A stretch of 64,000 nucleotides of DNA from Ktedonobacter sp. SOSP1-85 (GTDB taxonomy: Bacteria; Chloroflexota; Ktedonobacteria; Ktedonobacterales; Ktedonobacteraceae), in the NCBI RefSeq assembly GCF_016587415.1, contig NZ_BNJI01000002.1, positions 930,001 through 994,000 of the forward strand, in the 5' to 3' direction. Position 1 is the stretch's first letter, and each line of letters begins with the position of its first letter. Positions 52,672-61,301 of the stretch are shown here, piece by piece. The notes beneath the pieces were generated by a model. The model made no database searches. It worked only from the letters and a program-made list of their open reading frames with translations, and was not told where the DNA came from. Position numbers and translations under genes: made by a program.

Positions 52672-53244
52672 CTATTCCTTTTGCTCTTCCCTCTTTTCAG
52701 GAAGATGGTCAAGGGAAGCTAAAGCGGTCTGCGCCCAGCGCAAATCAAAGTGGAGCTTTTGCAAGCCATAATCTAATGTAAGCAGCCAGTAGGGCAGGTC
52801 GGATACCGCATTGTAGGTTTCCGCATACAGCGCGGCGCTGGTGGGAATCGTCTGCTCAAAATGCGCAAGCTGCTGCTGGAGATCAGCAATGCGTTGTTCG
52901 AGGACCTGTTTGAGTTGTCCTTTGCTCAATTCGATACCAAAGAAGACCTGACCCAGCCACGCCTCATGCGATGATGCAAGCCCGTGAGGCGTGGCTAACC
53001 AGTCCCGTAGCACCTCAAGCCCCTTCTCCGTAATATGGTACATCTTCTTGTCGGGCCGCTTTTCCTGAGCGACCCGTTCGATTTCTACCCACCCCGCCTC
53101 GTGCAGTTTGGCGAGTGAGCGATAAATCTGGCTTTGCTCGGTATTCCAGAAATGCTCTACCGATGCCTGGAATGCCTTGTTGAGGTCGTAACCAGACTGA
53201 GGGCCATATTTGAGTATGCCCAGAATCAGATGGGGTAATGACAT
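52672..53244 (-). CDS. PadR-family transcriptional regulator
   Basis: A 190-residue PadR regulator: N-terminal winged helix (SLPHLILGILKYGPQSGYDL ... QSQIYRSLAKLHEAGWV ... PDKKMYHITEKGLEVLRDWL) and the C-terminal PadR/Vir-type helical domain with the coiled dimerisation helix (RIADLQQQLAHFEQTI). PadR proteins repress detoxification or transport genes in response to phenolics or drugs. Its direct downstream genes on the same strand are the NTF2-like and DIP1984 genes, probable targets. Confidence 0.92.
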   Translation of the reverse strand: MSLPHLILGILKYGPQSGYDLNKAFQASVEHFWNTEQSQIYRSLAKLHEAGWVEIERVAQEKRPDKKMYHITEKGLEVLRDWLATPHGLASSHEAWLGQVFFGIELSKGQLKQVLEQRIADLQQQLAHFEQTIPTSAALYAETYNAVSDLPYWLLTLDYGLQKLHFDLRWAQTALASLDHLPEKREEQKE

Positions 53245-53459
53245 AATCTATCCGTACTCGCACATATATGTATTTGCATATAATATAACCAAGGCGCAGC
53301 CCTTTTGTCAAGGAACTGCAGGATTCGCCACATTTGACCTACCCACGCTTAAAGCATTGCATAAACCCATGCGATAGAGTATGCTAAAGGCTCCCAGAGC
53401 AGTCACTTAACATCCAATAAATTCGATAACACCTCGTACGCATCAATGAGGAGGCAAGG

Positions 53460-53936
53460 ATGCAAGCACAGGTCGGATATTCTCAAGCGCGCAAGCTTCT
53501 CGTGTGGGGTCTAATTGCTCTATCTATCGCTCTCATCAGTGCGATTGCAGAAATACCGCTTTCAATTCAGGCTAACCAACTAACACATGTATCTAGTGCA
53601 GGCCTGGTCGATCCCCAGCCAGATGCGCCTGTCACCTGTAATGACAAGCCCATGCAAACTGACGAGATATGTCAACTTAGAATAACCTACAACGGCACGA
53701 CCTCAAAAATAGACAAAACATATGACATGCAGAAGAAGATACAAAGTGATGGTCGCATAAATGCTATTGTAGAGCAGAAAAATAAGGCGATTGATCAGCA
53801 AGAGGGAATCCTGAATGCAATAGGTGTGCCCCTGAGCCTCATCCTGCTAGTTAGCTTTATTACTGCTATCATCCTGCTCGTAAAATACTTCAACACCCGT
53901 CGCAGAGTCAGAGTATCGACGAGCACAAACCTTTAG
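53460..53936 (+). CDS. Small membrane protein with two helices and a Cys-containing exposed domain
   Basis: A 158-residue protein with one helix at about residues 13-34, an extracytoplasmic domain of ~85 residues with two Cys (PVTCNDKPM, EICQLR) that could form a disulfide, and a second helix at about 122-144 before a basic tail (NTRRRVRVS). GGAGGCAAGG precedes the ATG. I do not recognise the family. It is on the strand opposite to the PadR cluster. Its stop codon lies in the 35-bp direct repeat. Confidence 0.72.
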   Translation: MQAQVGYSQARKLLVWGLIALSIALISAIAEIPLSIQANQLTHVSSAGLVDPQPDAPVTCNDKPMQTDEICQLRITYNGTTSKIDKTYDMQKKIQSDGRINAIVEQKNKAIDQQEGILNAIGVPLSLILLVSFITAIILLVKYFNTRRRVRVSTSTNL

Positions 53937-53962
53937 TAGTAACAAGACGTGATGCTCAATGC
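53928..53962. repeat. 35-bp direct repeat, right copy
   Basis: 34 of 35 positions match 51549-51583. It includes the stop codon of the preceding membrane protein gene. Confidence 0.85.
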
Positions 53963-54009
53963 CTTATTTCTGATCCTTTCCAGAGAGTTTTCAGCGCTCC
54001 AGTCAGAAC

Positions 54010-54046
54010 CCACGGAAAGCGGGCATAAACTGCCCGCTTTCCGTGG
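54010..54046 (+). terminator. Hairpin ahead of the DinB-like gene
   Basis: CCACGGAAAGCGGGCA (54010-54025) pairs perfectly with 54031-54046 around a 5-base loop. Confidence 0.75.
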
Positions 54047-54083
54047 TAATCTAAGAGAAAAGAAGCAAAAAGGAGCCCATTCT

Positions 54084-54590
54084 ATGGCTGAAGACAACTT
54101 TACGCTCACGACGTACTACACTATCTGGAAAGAGTATCAGGAGCACATCAAAGGGGCGATTGCTCCGCTCACCGCTGAACAGCTTGCGCTGCGTGCCACG
54201 CCTCACCTGCGCTCCGTTGGCGAGAACGCCATGCACATCATCGGTGCCCGTATCGGCTGGTTCATCATAACCCTGGGAGAAGAGTTTGGTGAGGAGATGA
54301 GTGCGTACCTGAAGCGAAACGAGGTTGCGTTGCGACAGGGGACACCCATCCCAACCGCAGCCGAACTGGCTCAGGGTCTCGACCTCACCTGGCAACTCAT
54401 GGCGGATTGCCTGGCTCGCTGGAGTCCCGCCGACATGCAACAAACCTTCCCCGATGAGATGGACGGCAAACAGGTCTACCTGTCGCGCGCCTGGGTCGTC
54501 GGGCATGTGATGGAGCATGATATGCATCACGGCGGCGAACTCTCGCTCACCCTCGGCATGCACGGGGTTCCAGCTGATTTCCCTGGCTAG
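54084..54590 (+). CDS. DinB/YfiT-family metal-binding protein
   Basis: ATG 54084 has AAAGGAG 9 bases upstream, giving 168 residues; the upstream open frame crosses a terminator and is not coding. The four-helix DinB fold is shown by the three metal-ligand His: NAMHIIGARIGWF and VMEHDMHHGGELSLTL, with HIxGHxxHH-type spacing. Members are thiol-S-transferase-like or damage-inducible enzymes with unknown substrates. It is probably monocistronic, with hairpins on both sides. Confidence 0.88.
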   Translation: MAEDNFTLTTYYTIWKEYQEHIKGAIAPLTAEQLALRATPHLRSVGENAMHIIGARIGWFIITLGEEFGEEMSAYLKRNEVALRQGTPIPTAAELAQGLDLTWQLMADCLARWSPADMQQTFPDEMDGKQVYLSRAWVVGHVMEHDMHHGGELSLTLGMHGVPADFPG

Positions 54591-54651
54591 AGCCTGTGAA
54601 AGACTCAACGAAGAAAGCAATGCTCAAATGCTTTGCTGGGTCAAAGGGTAT

Positions 54652-54683
54652 GGTGGAGCTGGTGCGTCCGCACCAGCTCCACC
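54652..54683 (+). terminator. Hairpin after the DinB-like gene
   Basis: GGTGGAGCTGGTGCG (54652-54666) pairs perfectly with 54669-54683. Confidence 0.75.
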
Positions 54684-54752
54684 GGTGCGGTCATTAGTAT
54701 TCGTGCCTCTCGAGAGTGCTCTATAGAGCTTATCCTGCGAAGTAGCAGGAAC

Positions 54753-54950
54753 TTACAAGCTGGCAGGATATTTCTGCTGAACACACTGCATAATCTTCTC
54801 TCGCGTTTCCGAGGCATGCAAGCCAGTATTATCAATAACCACATCCCAACGCCGCGTAAAATCCTCCTGCTCGGTCTCACCATAAAAATCTTTGATGAAA
54901 GCATCCAGTTCAAGGCGTGTCTCTGGATCCTTGTGCAGCTTCTTGGACAC
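54753..54950 (-). pseudogene. P-loop kinase-like C-terminal fragment
   Basis: Sixty-five residues from a GTG, reading PETRLELDAFIKDFYG and RRWDVVIDNTGLHASETREK then MQCVQQKYP. The DVVIDNTG strand-turn followed by a helix resembles the last strand and helix of small P-loop kinases; no P-loop is present. The frame remains open ~38 codons upstream to about 55064 but without a start codon. It is probably the tail of a decayed kinase gene. The rest of 54951-55264 shows a promoter only. Confidence 0.4.
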
Positions 54951-55135
54951 AGTTCCAAGACAAAAGTAGCAAATGGCTAAAAGCAGGCTTCGAGCCGGTT
55001 CGCAGGAGAAAGCATCTCGTTGCGCATCCCGTGGAACTCTATCATGGCGGTCAATGTGCTTTCGCGTTACAGGACAATCGCATCCTATTGATGGGTTTAT
55101 TTAGATGTGTCGCCCTGTGCTTTTTAAGTATTTAT

Positions 55136-55165
55136 TTGACCTATCTTGATGAATGATGATAGAAT
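55136..55165 (+). promoter_or_regulatory. Promoter of the winged-helix-like/HAMP operon
   Basis: TTGACC (55136-55141), 18-base spacer, TAGAAT (55160-55165), about 100 bases before the next start codon. Confidence 0.5.
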
Positions 55166-55264
55166 GGCTCCTGTACCGCCACGAATAGCACATAGTAGGT
55201 TCTAGCCCGCAGAAAGCTGCGAGTCGCTAATGTATATTCGTGCATTTGTATGTTGGAGAGCGTA

Positions 55265-55903
55265 ATGAATAGGAAGGTCTACTATCTTGACCTGCAAACT
55301 TTGCTTGACTATCTCTCTGTGCATGGAGAGTCTTGCCTTTTGAGCAAGACCCTCAAGGAGAGGGGACAGACTGGTTACGTTGAGGTGCGCGCTGGATCTA
55401 TGATTTCCTGCTATATTCAAGAGGGGGAAAGAGTTGTCCTGCAAGGAAAGCAGGCTTTTAAGGTGTTAGCGCGCTTCTCAGAATGGCAGGTACAGCTTCA
55501 GAATGAGCAGACCCCGTTACAATCTTTGATGTCCCCACCAGATCTTCCATCATCTACCAATAGCCCATCTTTGCCCATAATACGGCCAAATGCACAATTG
55601 CCCACGACGAAACCAGGCATTTCGAGCGGACAATGGCCCGCGACGAGGCCGACCACGACAAGTGGACAATGGCCTGTGCTCGGACCTGGCTTCGCGCGTG
55701 GATGGCACCCAAGAATGAGACGTAATATGATGGAAGAAGAGTTTACGGCTCTTCCTATGCGTCAACGCGTCGTACTACGCCTGGTATTGACGAAGGTGAA
55801 TGGAGTGCGAAGCGTAGAAGAGATCAAGGCACAGTTACAACTCTCTCCAGAAACTGTCGAAAGCGCGCTGGCATATCTGCGTGCGCGTGGCATTATTGAA
55901 TAA
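55265..55903 (+). CDS. Unknown protein with C-terminal winged-helix-like domain
   Basis: ATG 55265 has GGAGAG 5 bases upstream, giving 212 residues. The N-terminal ~80 residues (LDLQTLLDYLSVHGESCLLS ... GYVEVRAGSMISCYIQEGER) resemble the PATAN/DUF4388-like domain found in bacterial signalling proteins. A Pro/Thr-rich linker with a repeated SGQWPATRP/SGQWPVLGP follows, then a helical domain (RQRVVLRLVLTKVNGVRSVEEIKAQLQLSPETVESALAYL) that looks like a winged helix. It starts an operon with the HAMP membrane protein. Function is unknown; the layout suggests intracellular signalling. Confidence 0.72.
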   Translation: MNRKVYYLDLQTLLDYLSVHGESCLLSKTLKERGQTGYVEVRAGSMISCYIQEGERVVLQGKQAFKVLARFSEWQVQLQNEQTPLQSLMSPPDLPSSTNSPSLPIIRPNAQLPTTKPGISSGQWPATRPTTTSGQWPVLGPGFARGWHPRMRRNMMEEEFTALPMRQRVVLRLVLTKVNGVRSVEEIKAQLQLSPETVESALAYLRARGIIE

Positions 55904-55921
55904 GTTAGGAGGTACGGCGAC

Positions 55922-56965
55922 ATGAAGCGATTTATGACCTGGTGGTATGCGTTCTCGATGCCAAAGCGCGGACCAGACACAACCCCAGGTGAGCGTGAGC
56001 GTTCTCGCTATGCGCGTTTGACGAGTGGATTTCTATTCCTTATTTGCTTGCTCTTTGTCCCGATCTCGCCAATCATGATTTTCGATTCTCCGAATAGCCC
56101 TTCATCACCACCTATCGGCATTGGTACTCTTATACTACTTGCATGCGCGTTTGGCTTTGGAAAAGCAGGATGGAACTACATTAGCGCTGCCTTCATTGTC
56201 GCATACAACATATTATGTATTAGCGCTGTAATGGTGACGAATCCTCTGGATCCCTCGCTTTTGCCACTCTTTGGCATCTTTCCTATCTCAGTCATCATGG
56301 CTGGAGCTCTACTGCCTCCTATCGCATCTCTGGTCGTAGGAGTGTTATGTTGCCTGGACATCGCTCTTATTAGTCAGCTCGTTCCTCATACGCCTGCATA
56401 TCAGCAAATGCTCGATAAAGGTCTTTTCACCGTTACCCTGATTGTGCCAGTCAGCATACAGCTCATGATTAGCGTTATGACCTATGTCATTATGCGTAAC
56501 CTGATCAATACTATTCGTCGCGCTGACCGCGCTGAAGAGATTGTCTCGTTGCAGCAGGAGCTCGCGCTACATGTACGGACACAGGTGCAGCAGAAGCAGC
56601 AACTTGAAGAAGGCTTCCAGAAGATCGCGGAGACGCATGCACGTATCAGCAATGGTGATCTGAGTGTGCGTGTGAATCTGAGTGAGGGGCATATGCTCTG
56701 GAATGTTGCTGGTTCACTCAATAACCTTCTGAATCGCATGCAACGCATGAAGAGCGACGCGGACATGCTTATCGCGACGCGCCAGGCCGCCTATCAGGTC
56801 TCGAATGTGCTCCACCAGGCTGTCACGATGGGCACGATTAATAATGTTCATCTACCCACCACTGGTACTCCGCTTGATCCGGTTATCATCGAACTCAATA
56901 ACGTAGCTCGTAGTGCTACGTCCCATTCTCAGTCTCGCTATGGGAACACGTTAGGACAGCATTAG
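55922..56965 (+). CDS. Multi-helix membrane protein with HAMP domain
   Basis: A 347-residue protein with six hydrophobic segments between residues 35 and 200 (MASE/7TM-like sensor), then a helix and a HAMP domain (GFQKIAETHARISNGDLSVR), a coiled coil and a short Ser-rich tail. No kinase, cyclase or methyl-accepting region follows, so the output must come from a partner. It lies 18 bases after the winged-helix-like gene with AGGAGG in between. The arrangement parallels the pseudokinase/HAMP pair at 18384-20800. Confidence 0.8.
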   Translation: MKRFMTWWYAFSMPKRGPDTTPGERERSRYARLTSGFLFLICLLFVPISPIMIFDSPNSPSSPPIGIGTLILLACAFGFGKAGWNYISAAFIVAYNILCISAVMVTNPLDPSLLPLFGIFPISVIMAGALLPPIASLVVGVLCCLDIALISQLVPHTPAYQQMLDKGLFTVTLIVPVSIQLMISVMTYVIMRNLINTIRRADRAEEIVSLQQELALHVRTQVQQKQQLEEGFQKIAETHARISNGDLSVRVNLSEGHMLWNVAGSLNNLLNRMQRMKSDADMLIATRQAAYQVSNVLHQAVTMGTINNVHLPTTGTPLDPVIIELNNVARSATSHSQSRYGNTLGQH

Positions 56966-57011
56966 CGATACCGTATTTGTGAAAATAACAAGAGAAGGAA
57001 GCATTATATTT

Positions 57012-57971
57012 ATGCGTATTCTGGTTACTGGCGCTTTTGGTAACGTTGGCTTTAGCACTGTGCAGGCGCTTATCGAGCAGGGGCAAACGGTTCGCTGCTT
57101 TGATCTGAAGTCGAAGGGGGCGGAGAAGAAGGCCCACCTTGTCGAGGGCAAAGCCGAGATTATCTGGGGCGATATCCGCGATGCCCAGGCCGTAGCTGAG
57201 GCTGTGAAGGGGCAGGAGGCTGTTATTCACCTGGCTTATATCATTCCACCTGCCGTGGATGAGAACCCTCAACTGGCCCAGGAGGTGAATGTTGGGGGAA
57301 CACGCAATGTCATCGAGGCGGCCAAAGCACAGAGCCAGCCACCGAAGGTCCTCTTTAGCTCTAGCCTGGATGTCTTTGGGCCTACACAGGATCAGGAGCC
57401 GCCGCGCCGCCTGACCGATCCCGTTATGGCGACCGACGAGTATACCAGGCATAAGCTAGAGGGCGAAGAGATGTTGCGAACCTCTAACCTGGAATGGGCA
57501 ATTTACCGCTTTGGCGATGTGCCTCCGTTAGAGACACGTCAGATGCATCCTATCATGTATACCATTCCCTTGAACACACGCCTGGAGGTGGTTCACACCC
57601 ATGATGTGGGCCTGGCAATTGCCAATGGTATGCATAGTCCCATCTGGGGCAAGGTCTGGTTGATTGGTGGCGGTCCTAAGTGCCAGATTCGCTATCGTGA
57701 CTACCTCTATCGCACACTTGGCGAAATTGGTATTCAGCCTCCACCCGACGAAGCCTTCGCGCCCGATAGCAAGCCCTATTGCACCGACTGGCTCGATACT
57801 GAAGAGAGCCAGGCGCTCTTACAATACCAACGCCATACCTTTGACGAGATCATGCGCGACGTGGCGGAGGCGACCCGCCCCAAAGGAGCCGTGGCCCTTA
57901 TCCTGCCGCTCCTGCGTCCGCTGGTCCGCAGGCAGATGTTGAAGATGTCACCCCACCTTCAGCAGAAGTAG
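57012..57971 (+). CDS. NAD(P)-dependent epimerase/dehydratase-family protein (extended SDR)
   Basis: ATG 57012 gives 319 residues and begins RILVTGAFGNVGFSTV, the Rossmann TGxxGxxG motif; AAGGAA lies upstream. After the dinucleotide-binding part, the catalytic region reads LFSSSLDVFG with the YxxxK motif as YTRHK, typical of extended short-chain dehydrogenases. The C-terminal ~40 residues are basic and somewhat hydrophobic (ALILPLLRPLVRRQML), possibly membrane-associated. Substrate is unknown; it stands alone between two other operons and ends with a hairpin. Confidence 0.9.
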   Translation: MRILVTGAFGNVGFSTVQALIEQGQTVRCFDLKSKGAEKKAHLVEGKAEIIWGDIRDAQAVAEAVKGQEAVIHLAYIIPPAVDENPQLAQEVNVGGTRNVIEAAKAQSQPPKVLFSSSLDVFGPTQDQEPPRRLTDPVMATDEYTRHKLEGEEMLRTSNLEWAIYRFGDVPPLETRQMHPIMYTIPLNTRLEVVHTHDVGLAIANGMHSPIWGKVWLIGGGPKCQIRYRDYLYRTLGEIGIQPPPDEAFAPDSKPYCTDWLDTEESQALLQYQRHTFDEIMRDVAEATRPKGAVALILPLLRPLVRRQMLKMSPHLQQK

Positions 57972-57994
57972 ACTGAGGGACTGGTGAATCTAAT

Positions 57995-58026
57995 GAAGAG
58001 AGCATGCTATCGCGCATGCTCTCTTC
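57995..58026 (+). terminator. Hairpin after the epimerase gene
   Basis: GAAGAGAGCATGC (57995-58007) pairs perfectly with 58014-58026; loop TATCGC. Confidence 0.75.
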
Positions 58027-58244
58027 GTTATCAAACAACCTTAAAACAACTCTATTAGGAATGATAACAGTCGCATAGCACTCCACTATTTGCTACCACT
58101 CTTTTATTTTCTCTTTCTCCATTTCTAGAAAAACTCTTCCTTTAATTGATACGTTGACAATGCCACTTTCTGTTACCTTTTCTCCTACTTCTACGTAGAA
58201 AAAGTAGGAGTTATATTTGACCCCTAAAAGCAGGAGGCGTTGCG

Positions 58245-58508
58245 ATGAACCAGACGATGCGCGCTCCCCGAGGAGCGGCGATCCCGTCCCCTGATGGCTA
58301 TGATATTCTGCGTCAGAATGGGCGATATTTTCCTGTTCGTGTCCATCTGCATGATCCTGTGCATCCTGGAACGACGGCCTTCAAGCGTCCAGATGGAACG
58401 GTGGTTTCCTTTGCTAAACGCCTCTCTGCTCTGGTCTTCCTGTATCAACAACAGGAGCATCAAGCTGAGGATCAGGAGCAAACCACCTCTCACGCCTCGT
58501 CTTTGTGA
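58245..58508 (+). CDS. Small hypothetical protein
   Basis: An 87-residue protein with a strong ribosome site (AGGAGG 7 bases upstream). The sequence is polar, with GYDILRQNGRYFPVRVHLHD and TAFKRPDGTVVSFAKRLSAL and a Gln/Glu-rich tail (QQQEHQAEDQEQ). No domain is recognised. It precedes the sensor kinase by 91 bases, with a hairpin-like CTCAGAGG/CCTCTGAG between, so it may be a separate transcript. Confidence 0.62.
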   Translation: MNQTMRAPRGAAIPSPDGYDILRQNGRYFPVRVHLHDPVHPGTTAFKRPDGTVVSFAKRLSALVFLYQQQEHQAEDQEQTTSHASSL

Positions 58509-58599
58509 ACATATTATCCGCCTCTGTGCTCTTTCCGCACCCACTCAGAGGCTCAGACGAGAAGACCCTCTGAGTAGGTGCAGGAAGAGAGTAATATGA

Positions 58600-60846
58600 A
58601 TGGATGACTTACAAGATCAAATGAGTACGCCCCAGCAAGACAACGGCGCGGAGTCACGCCTCATGCATGAACAGGACTGGGGGCTCACTCCTCTGAATAT
58701 CCCATCAACAGGACAGAATACTCTCTCTGAGCACACATTCGCAGGCCATACGCATGTTGTTTGCTTTAGTGAGCACGATGCCTCACTCATCACCATGCTC
58801 AGCGCATTTCTCGGTGATGGTTTACGGGCAGGGGATAACTGCATTGTCGTCGCAACACCCTCTCACCACGAACACCTGGAGCAGCACTTGCAAGCTACTG
58901 GCTTCGATCTGGCTCAGGCCGTGGCCACGGGGACCTATATCCCTTTAGATGCCGCTACAACTATGGCGCGCTTCCTCGTCGATGGGCAGCCAGATTCGAC
59001 CCGCTTCATAGAGGTGATAGGACCGCTCATCGAACAAGCAACGCAGGGAGACCGCCGCGTGCGTATCTTTGGGGAAATGGTCGCGCTCTTGTGGGCACAG
59101 GGGAAGCAGGCGGCAGCCATTCGCCTGGAAGAACTCTGGAACGCGTTAGGCCAGAAGTATACCTTTTCCCTTTTCTGCGCGTACCCACTCCAGGACTTTG
59201 ATGGAAGGAAGCACGAGGCAGCATTCACCCACATTTGCCAGTTGCACTCCCAACTCATTCCCCCTACGAGCTATACCCAGCTCACTGAACAGGAACGGTT
59301 ACAGACCTTTACACTGCTGCAACAGAAGGCTAACACCTTACAGGTCAAGATCACGGAAAGCCAAGCCGCGCAGGAGCGGCTCCGGGCTCTAGCAGCCATT
59401 GTGGAGTCGTCTGATGATGCCATCCTCAGCAAAACTCTCTCAGGCATTATCACCAGTTGGAATAGCGCGGCCCAACGCATCTATGGCTATACGGCCCAGG
59501 AAATGATTGGAGCGCATGTGACCCGGCTTTTCCCGCCGGATCAATACGAGGAATTTGAGCAGATCATGGCGAAGATTCGCCTTGGTGAACCGGTAGATCA
59601 CTTTGAAACCCGGCGTATACGCAAAGACGGCCAGGAACTCCTGGTTTCCGTTACGATCTCCCCCATCAAGGATGAAAATGGCGTGATTCATGGTGCCTCG
59701 ACCATTGCCCGTGATATCACGGAGCAGCGGCGCTTAGAAGCAAAGTCGCAGCGACTCTTTGCTTCTAATTTGATCGGGATTTTTGTTGCGGATGAGACGG
59801 GAAGACTTCTAGAAACCAATCAAGCCTTCCTGGATCTGGTGGGCTATACCCAAGATGAGTGGCAGGCAGAAGCGCCCCTCGCCATGACGTCTCCCGCTTT
59901 TCTGGCCTCGTTCCTTTGCCCACTCATTCAGTCTGCACGCGCTGGAAATGGCTCCTCTGACCCGCAGGAAACCATCTTGTTGCATAAAAGTGGGAAGGCT
60001 CTCCCGATACTTATGGCCCTGACCTGCATCGAGCACACTCAGACCTGTATCGGCTTCGTGCTCGATATCAGTGAACGCAAAGTCTTGGAGCAGCGCAAGG
60101 ACATCTTTATCGGCATGGCTTCCCATGAACTCAAAACCCCGGTGACCAGTCTGAAGGGCTTTCTGGGCCTGGTACAACGACTCCTTTCACAAAAGGAATT
60201 TTCGCAACAGAGCAATGAAAAAATCCTGCAATATCTTGCCCGCATGGATGCACAAATCGAGAAATTAACCAAACTCATCAATGATCTGCTGGATGTTTCC
60301 ATGATGCAGACAGGGCAACTGACCTACCGAGAAGAGCAGGTAGAGGTGGATACCCTGGTACGAGAGATTGTGGAGAACGTGCAGGAGACGACGCAGACGC
60401 ATCGCTTGCTTCTGCAAGGAGAGACGCGAGCTGCTGTGTTTGGAGACCCGGATCGCCTGGGGCAAGTGCTGATAAATCTTCTCCAGAATGCTATTAAATA
60501 TTCGCCCAATGCCAACACCGTTCTTATCCATTTGGGCGTAACTGAGGAGCAGGTGCAGATCCGCGTTCAGGATTTTGGCCTGGGCATTAGCAAAGAACAT
60601 CACCAGAAAATTTTTGAGCGTTTCTATCGGGTCACTGATCAAGAGGAGAAAACCTATCCAGGTATGGGGATTGGCCTGACCATCTCACAAGAAATTATCA
60701 AGCGACATGGAGGACACTTCTGGGTCGAGAGTGAGCGCAACAAAGGAGCCATCTTTTCTCTAAGCTTGCCCCTTATGCAGCGAGAAAGCCAGGTACTCTC
60801 TCAGGAGGAAGAGCGTGAAAGGATGAAGCAGCCAAATGCAGAGTAG
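58600..60846 (+). CDS. MEDS-PAS-PAS sensor histidine kinase
   Basis: A 748-residue soluble kinase. Residues ~50-205 match the MEDS (methanogen/methylotroph DcmR) sensory domain (HVVCFSEHDASLITMLSAFL, DGLRAGDNCIVVAT, VRIFGEMVALLWAQG). Two PAS domains follow at ~265-385 (AIVESSDDAILSKTLSGII) and ~388-505. HisKA has the acceptor His in GMASHELKTPVTSLKGF, and the ATPase domain has NLLQNAIKYSP, VQDFGLGI and GMGIGLTIS. All boxes are intact and no membrane helix is seen. The next gene, a receiver protein, overlaps its end by 11 bases: a matched two-component pair. Confidence 0.92.
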   Translation: MDDLQDQMSTPQQDNGAESRLMHEQDWGLTPLNIPSTGQNTLSEHTFAGHTHVVCFSEHDASLITMLSAFLGDGLRAGDNCIVVATPSHHEHLEQHLQATGFDLAQAVATGTYIPLDAATTMARFLVDGQPDSTRFIEVIGPLIEQATQGDRRVRIFGEMVALLWAQGKQAAAIRLEELWNALGQKYTFSLFCAYPLQDFDGRKHEAAFTHICQLHSQLIPPTSYTQLTEQERLQTFTLLQQKANTLQVKITESQAAQERLRALAAIVESSDDAILSKTLSGIITSWNSAAQRIYGYTAQEMIGAHVTRLFPPDQYEEFEQIMAKIRLGEPVDHFETRRIRKDGQELLVSVTISPIKDENGVIHGASTIARDITEQRRLEAKSQRLFASNLIGIFVADETGRLLETNQAFLDLVGYTQDEWQAEAPLAMTSPAFLASFLCPLIQSARAGNGSSDPQETILLHKSGKALPILMALTCIEHTQTCIGFVLDISERKVLEQRKDIFIGMASHELKTPVTSLKGFLGLVQRLLSQKEFSQQSNEKILQYLARMDAQIEKLTKLINDLLDVSMMQTGQLTYREEQVEVDTLVREIVENVQETTQTHRLLLQGETRAAVFGDPDRLGQVLINLLQNAIKYSPNANTVLIHLGVTEEQVQIRVQDFGLGISKEHHQKIFERFYRVTDQEEKTYPGMGIGLTISQEIIKRHGGHFWVESERNKGAIFSLSLPLMQRESQVLSQEEERERMKQPNAE

Positions 60847-61213
60847 ACAAAGTCAACAGAAAACGCTCCTGGTGGTTGATGACGATCTCGACATTCTCGA
60901 CTTTTTGCACGACCTGCTTTCCATGGAGGGCTACCGAGTGCTCGTCACAACGAAGACAGAGGCACTGGATCAATTGCAGCAAAATGCTTTGCCTGACCTC
61001 ATCCTGCTGGATGTGTTTCTATCGGGTCGAGATGGACGAGAGGTCACCAGACACCTGAAAAGCCAGGAGGAGACAAGGGCGATCCCTATCATCATGTTTT
61101 CGGCTTATCCTAATGTGAAAGCGACCGTGCAGGCAGCAGGTGCCGATGCTTTTATCGAAAAACCCTTTGATATGGATATCTTAGTCACAAAAATCGCGCA
61201 CTTCCTCTGCTAG
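60836..61213 (+). CDS. Single-domain response regulator
   Basis: A 125-residue CheY-like receiver: acidic pair DDD near the start (LLVVDDDLDILDFL), phospho-acceptor Asp in DLILLDVFLSGRDG, Thr/Ser position IIMFSAYP and Lys in IEKPFDMD. There is no output domain, so it must act by protein contact. It overlaps the histidine kinase gene and is its probable partner. Ribosome site GAAAGGATG lies inside the kinase gene. Confidence 0.9.
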   Translation: MQSRQSQQKTLLVVDDDLDILDFLHDLLSMEGYRVLVTTKTEALDQLQQNALPDLILLDVFLSGRDGREVTRHLKSQEETRAIPIIMFSAYPNVKATVQAAGADAFIEKPFDMDILVTKIAHFLC

Positions 61214-61301
61214 TGACCAGTTGCGTTGATCCTGCGCTTTCACTGCCTTCTCTCTCATCGTATTTGTCCGCTTTTGCTGCTATACTAGCTCTAGAAGAAA
61301 G

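Noticed and set aside
54917..55156. 79-codon plus-strand frame (KAGFEPVRRRKHLVAHPVEL)
   Set aside because: No ribosome site or recognised family, and it overlaps the minus-strand kinase-like frame, which has a more plausible protein sequence. I could not decide firmly between them.
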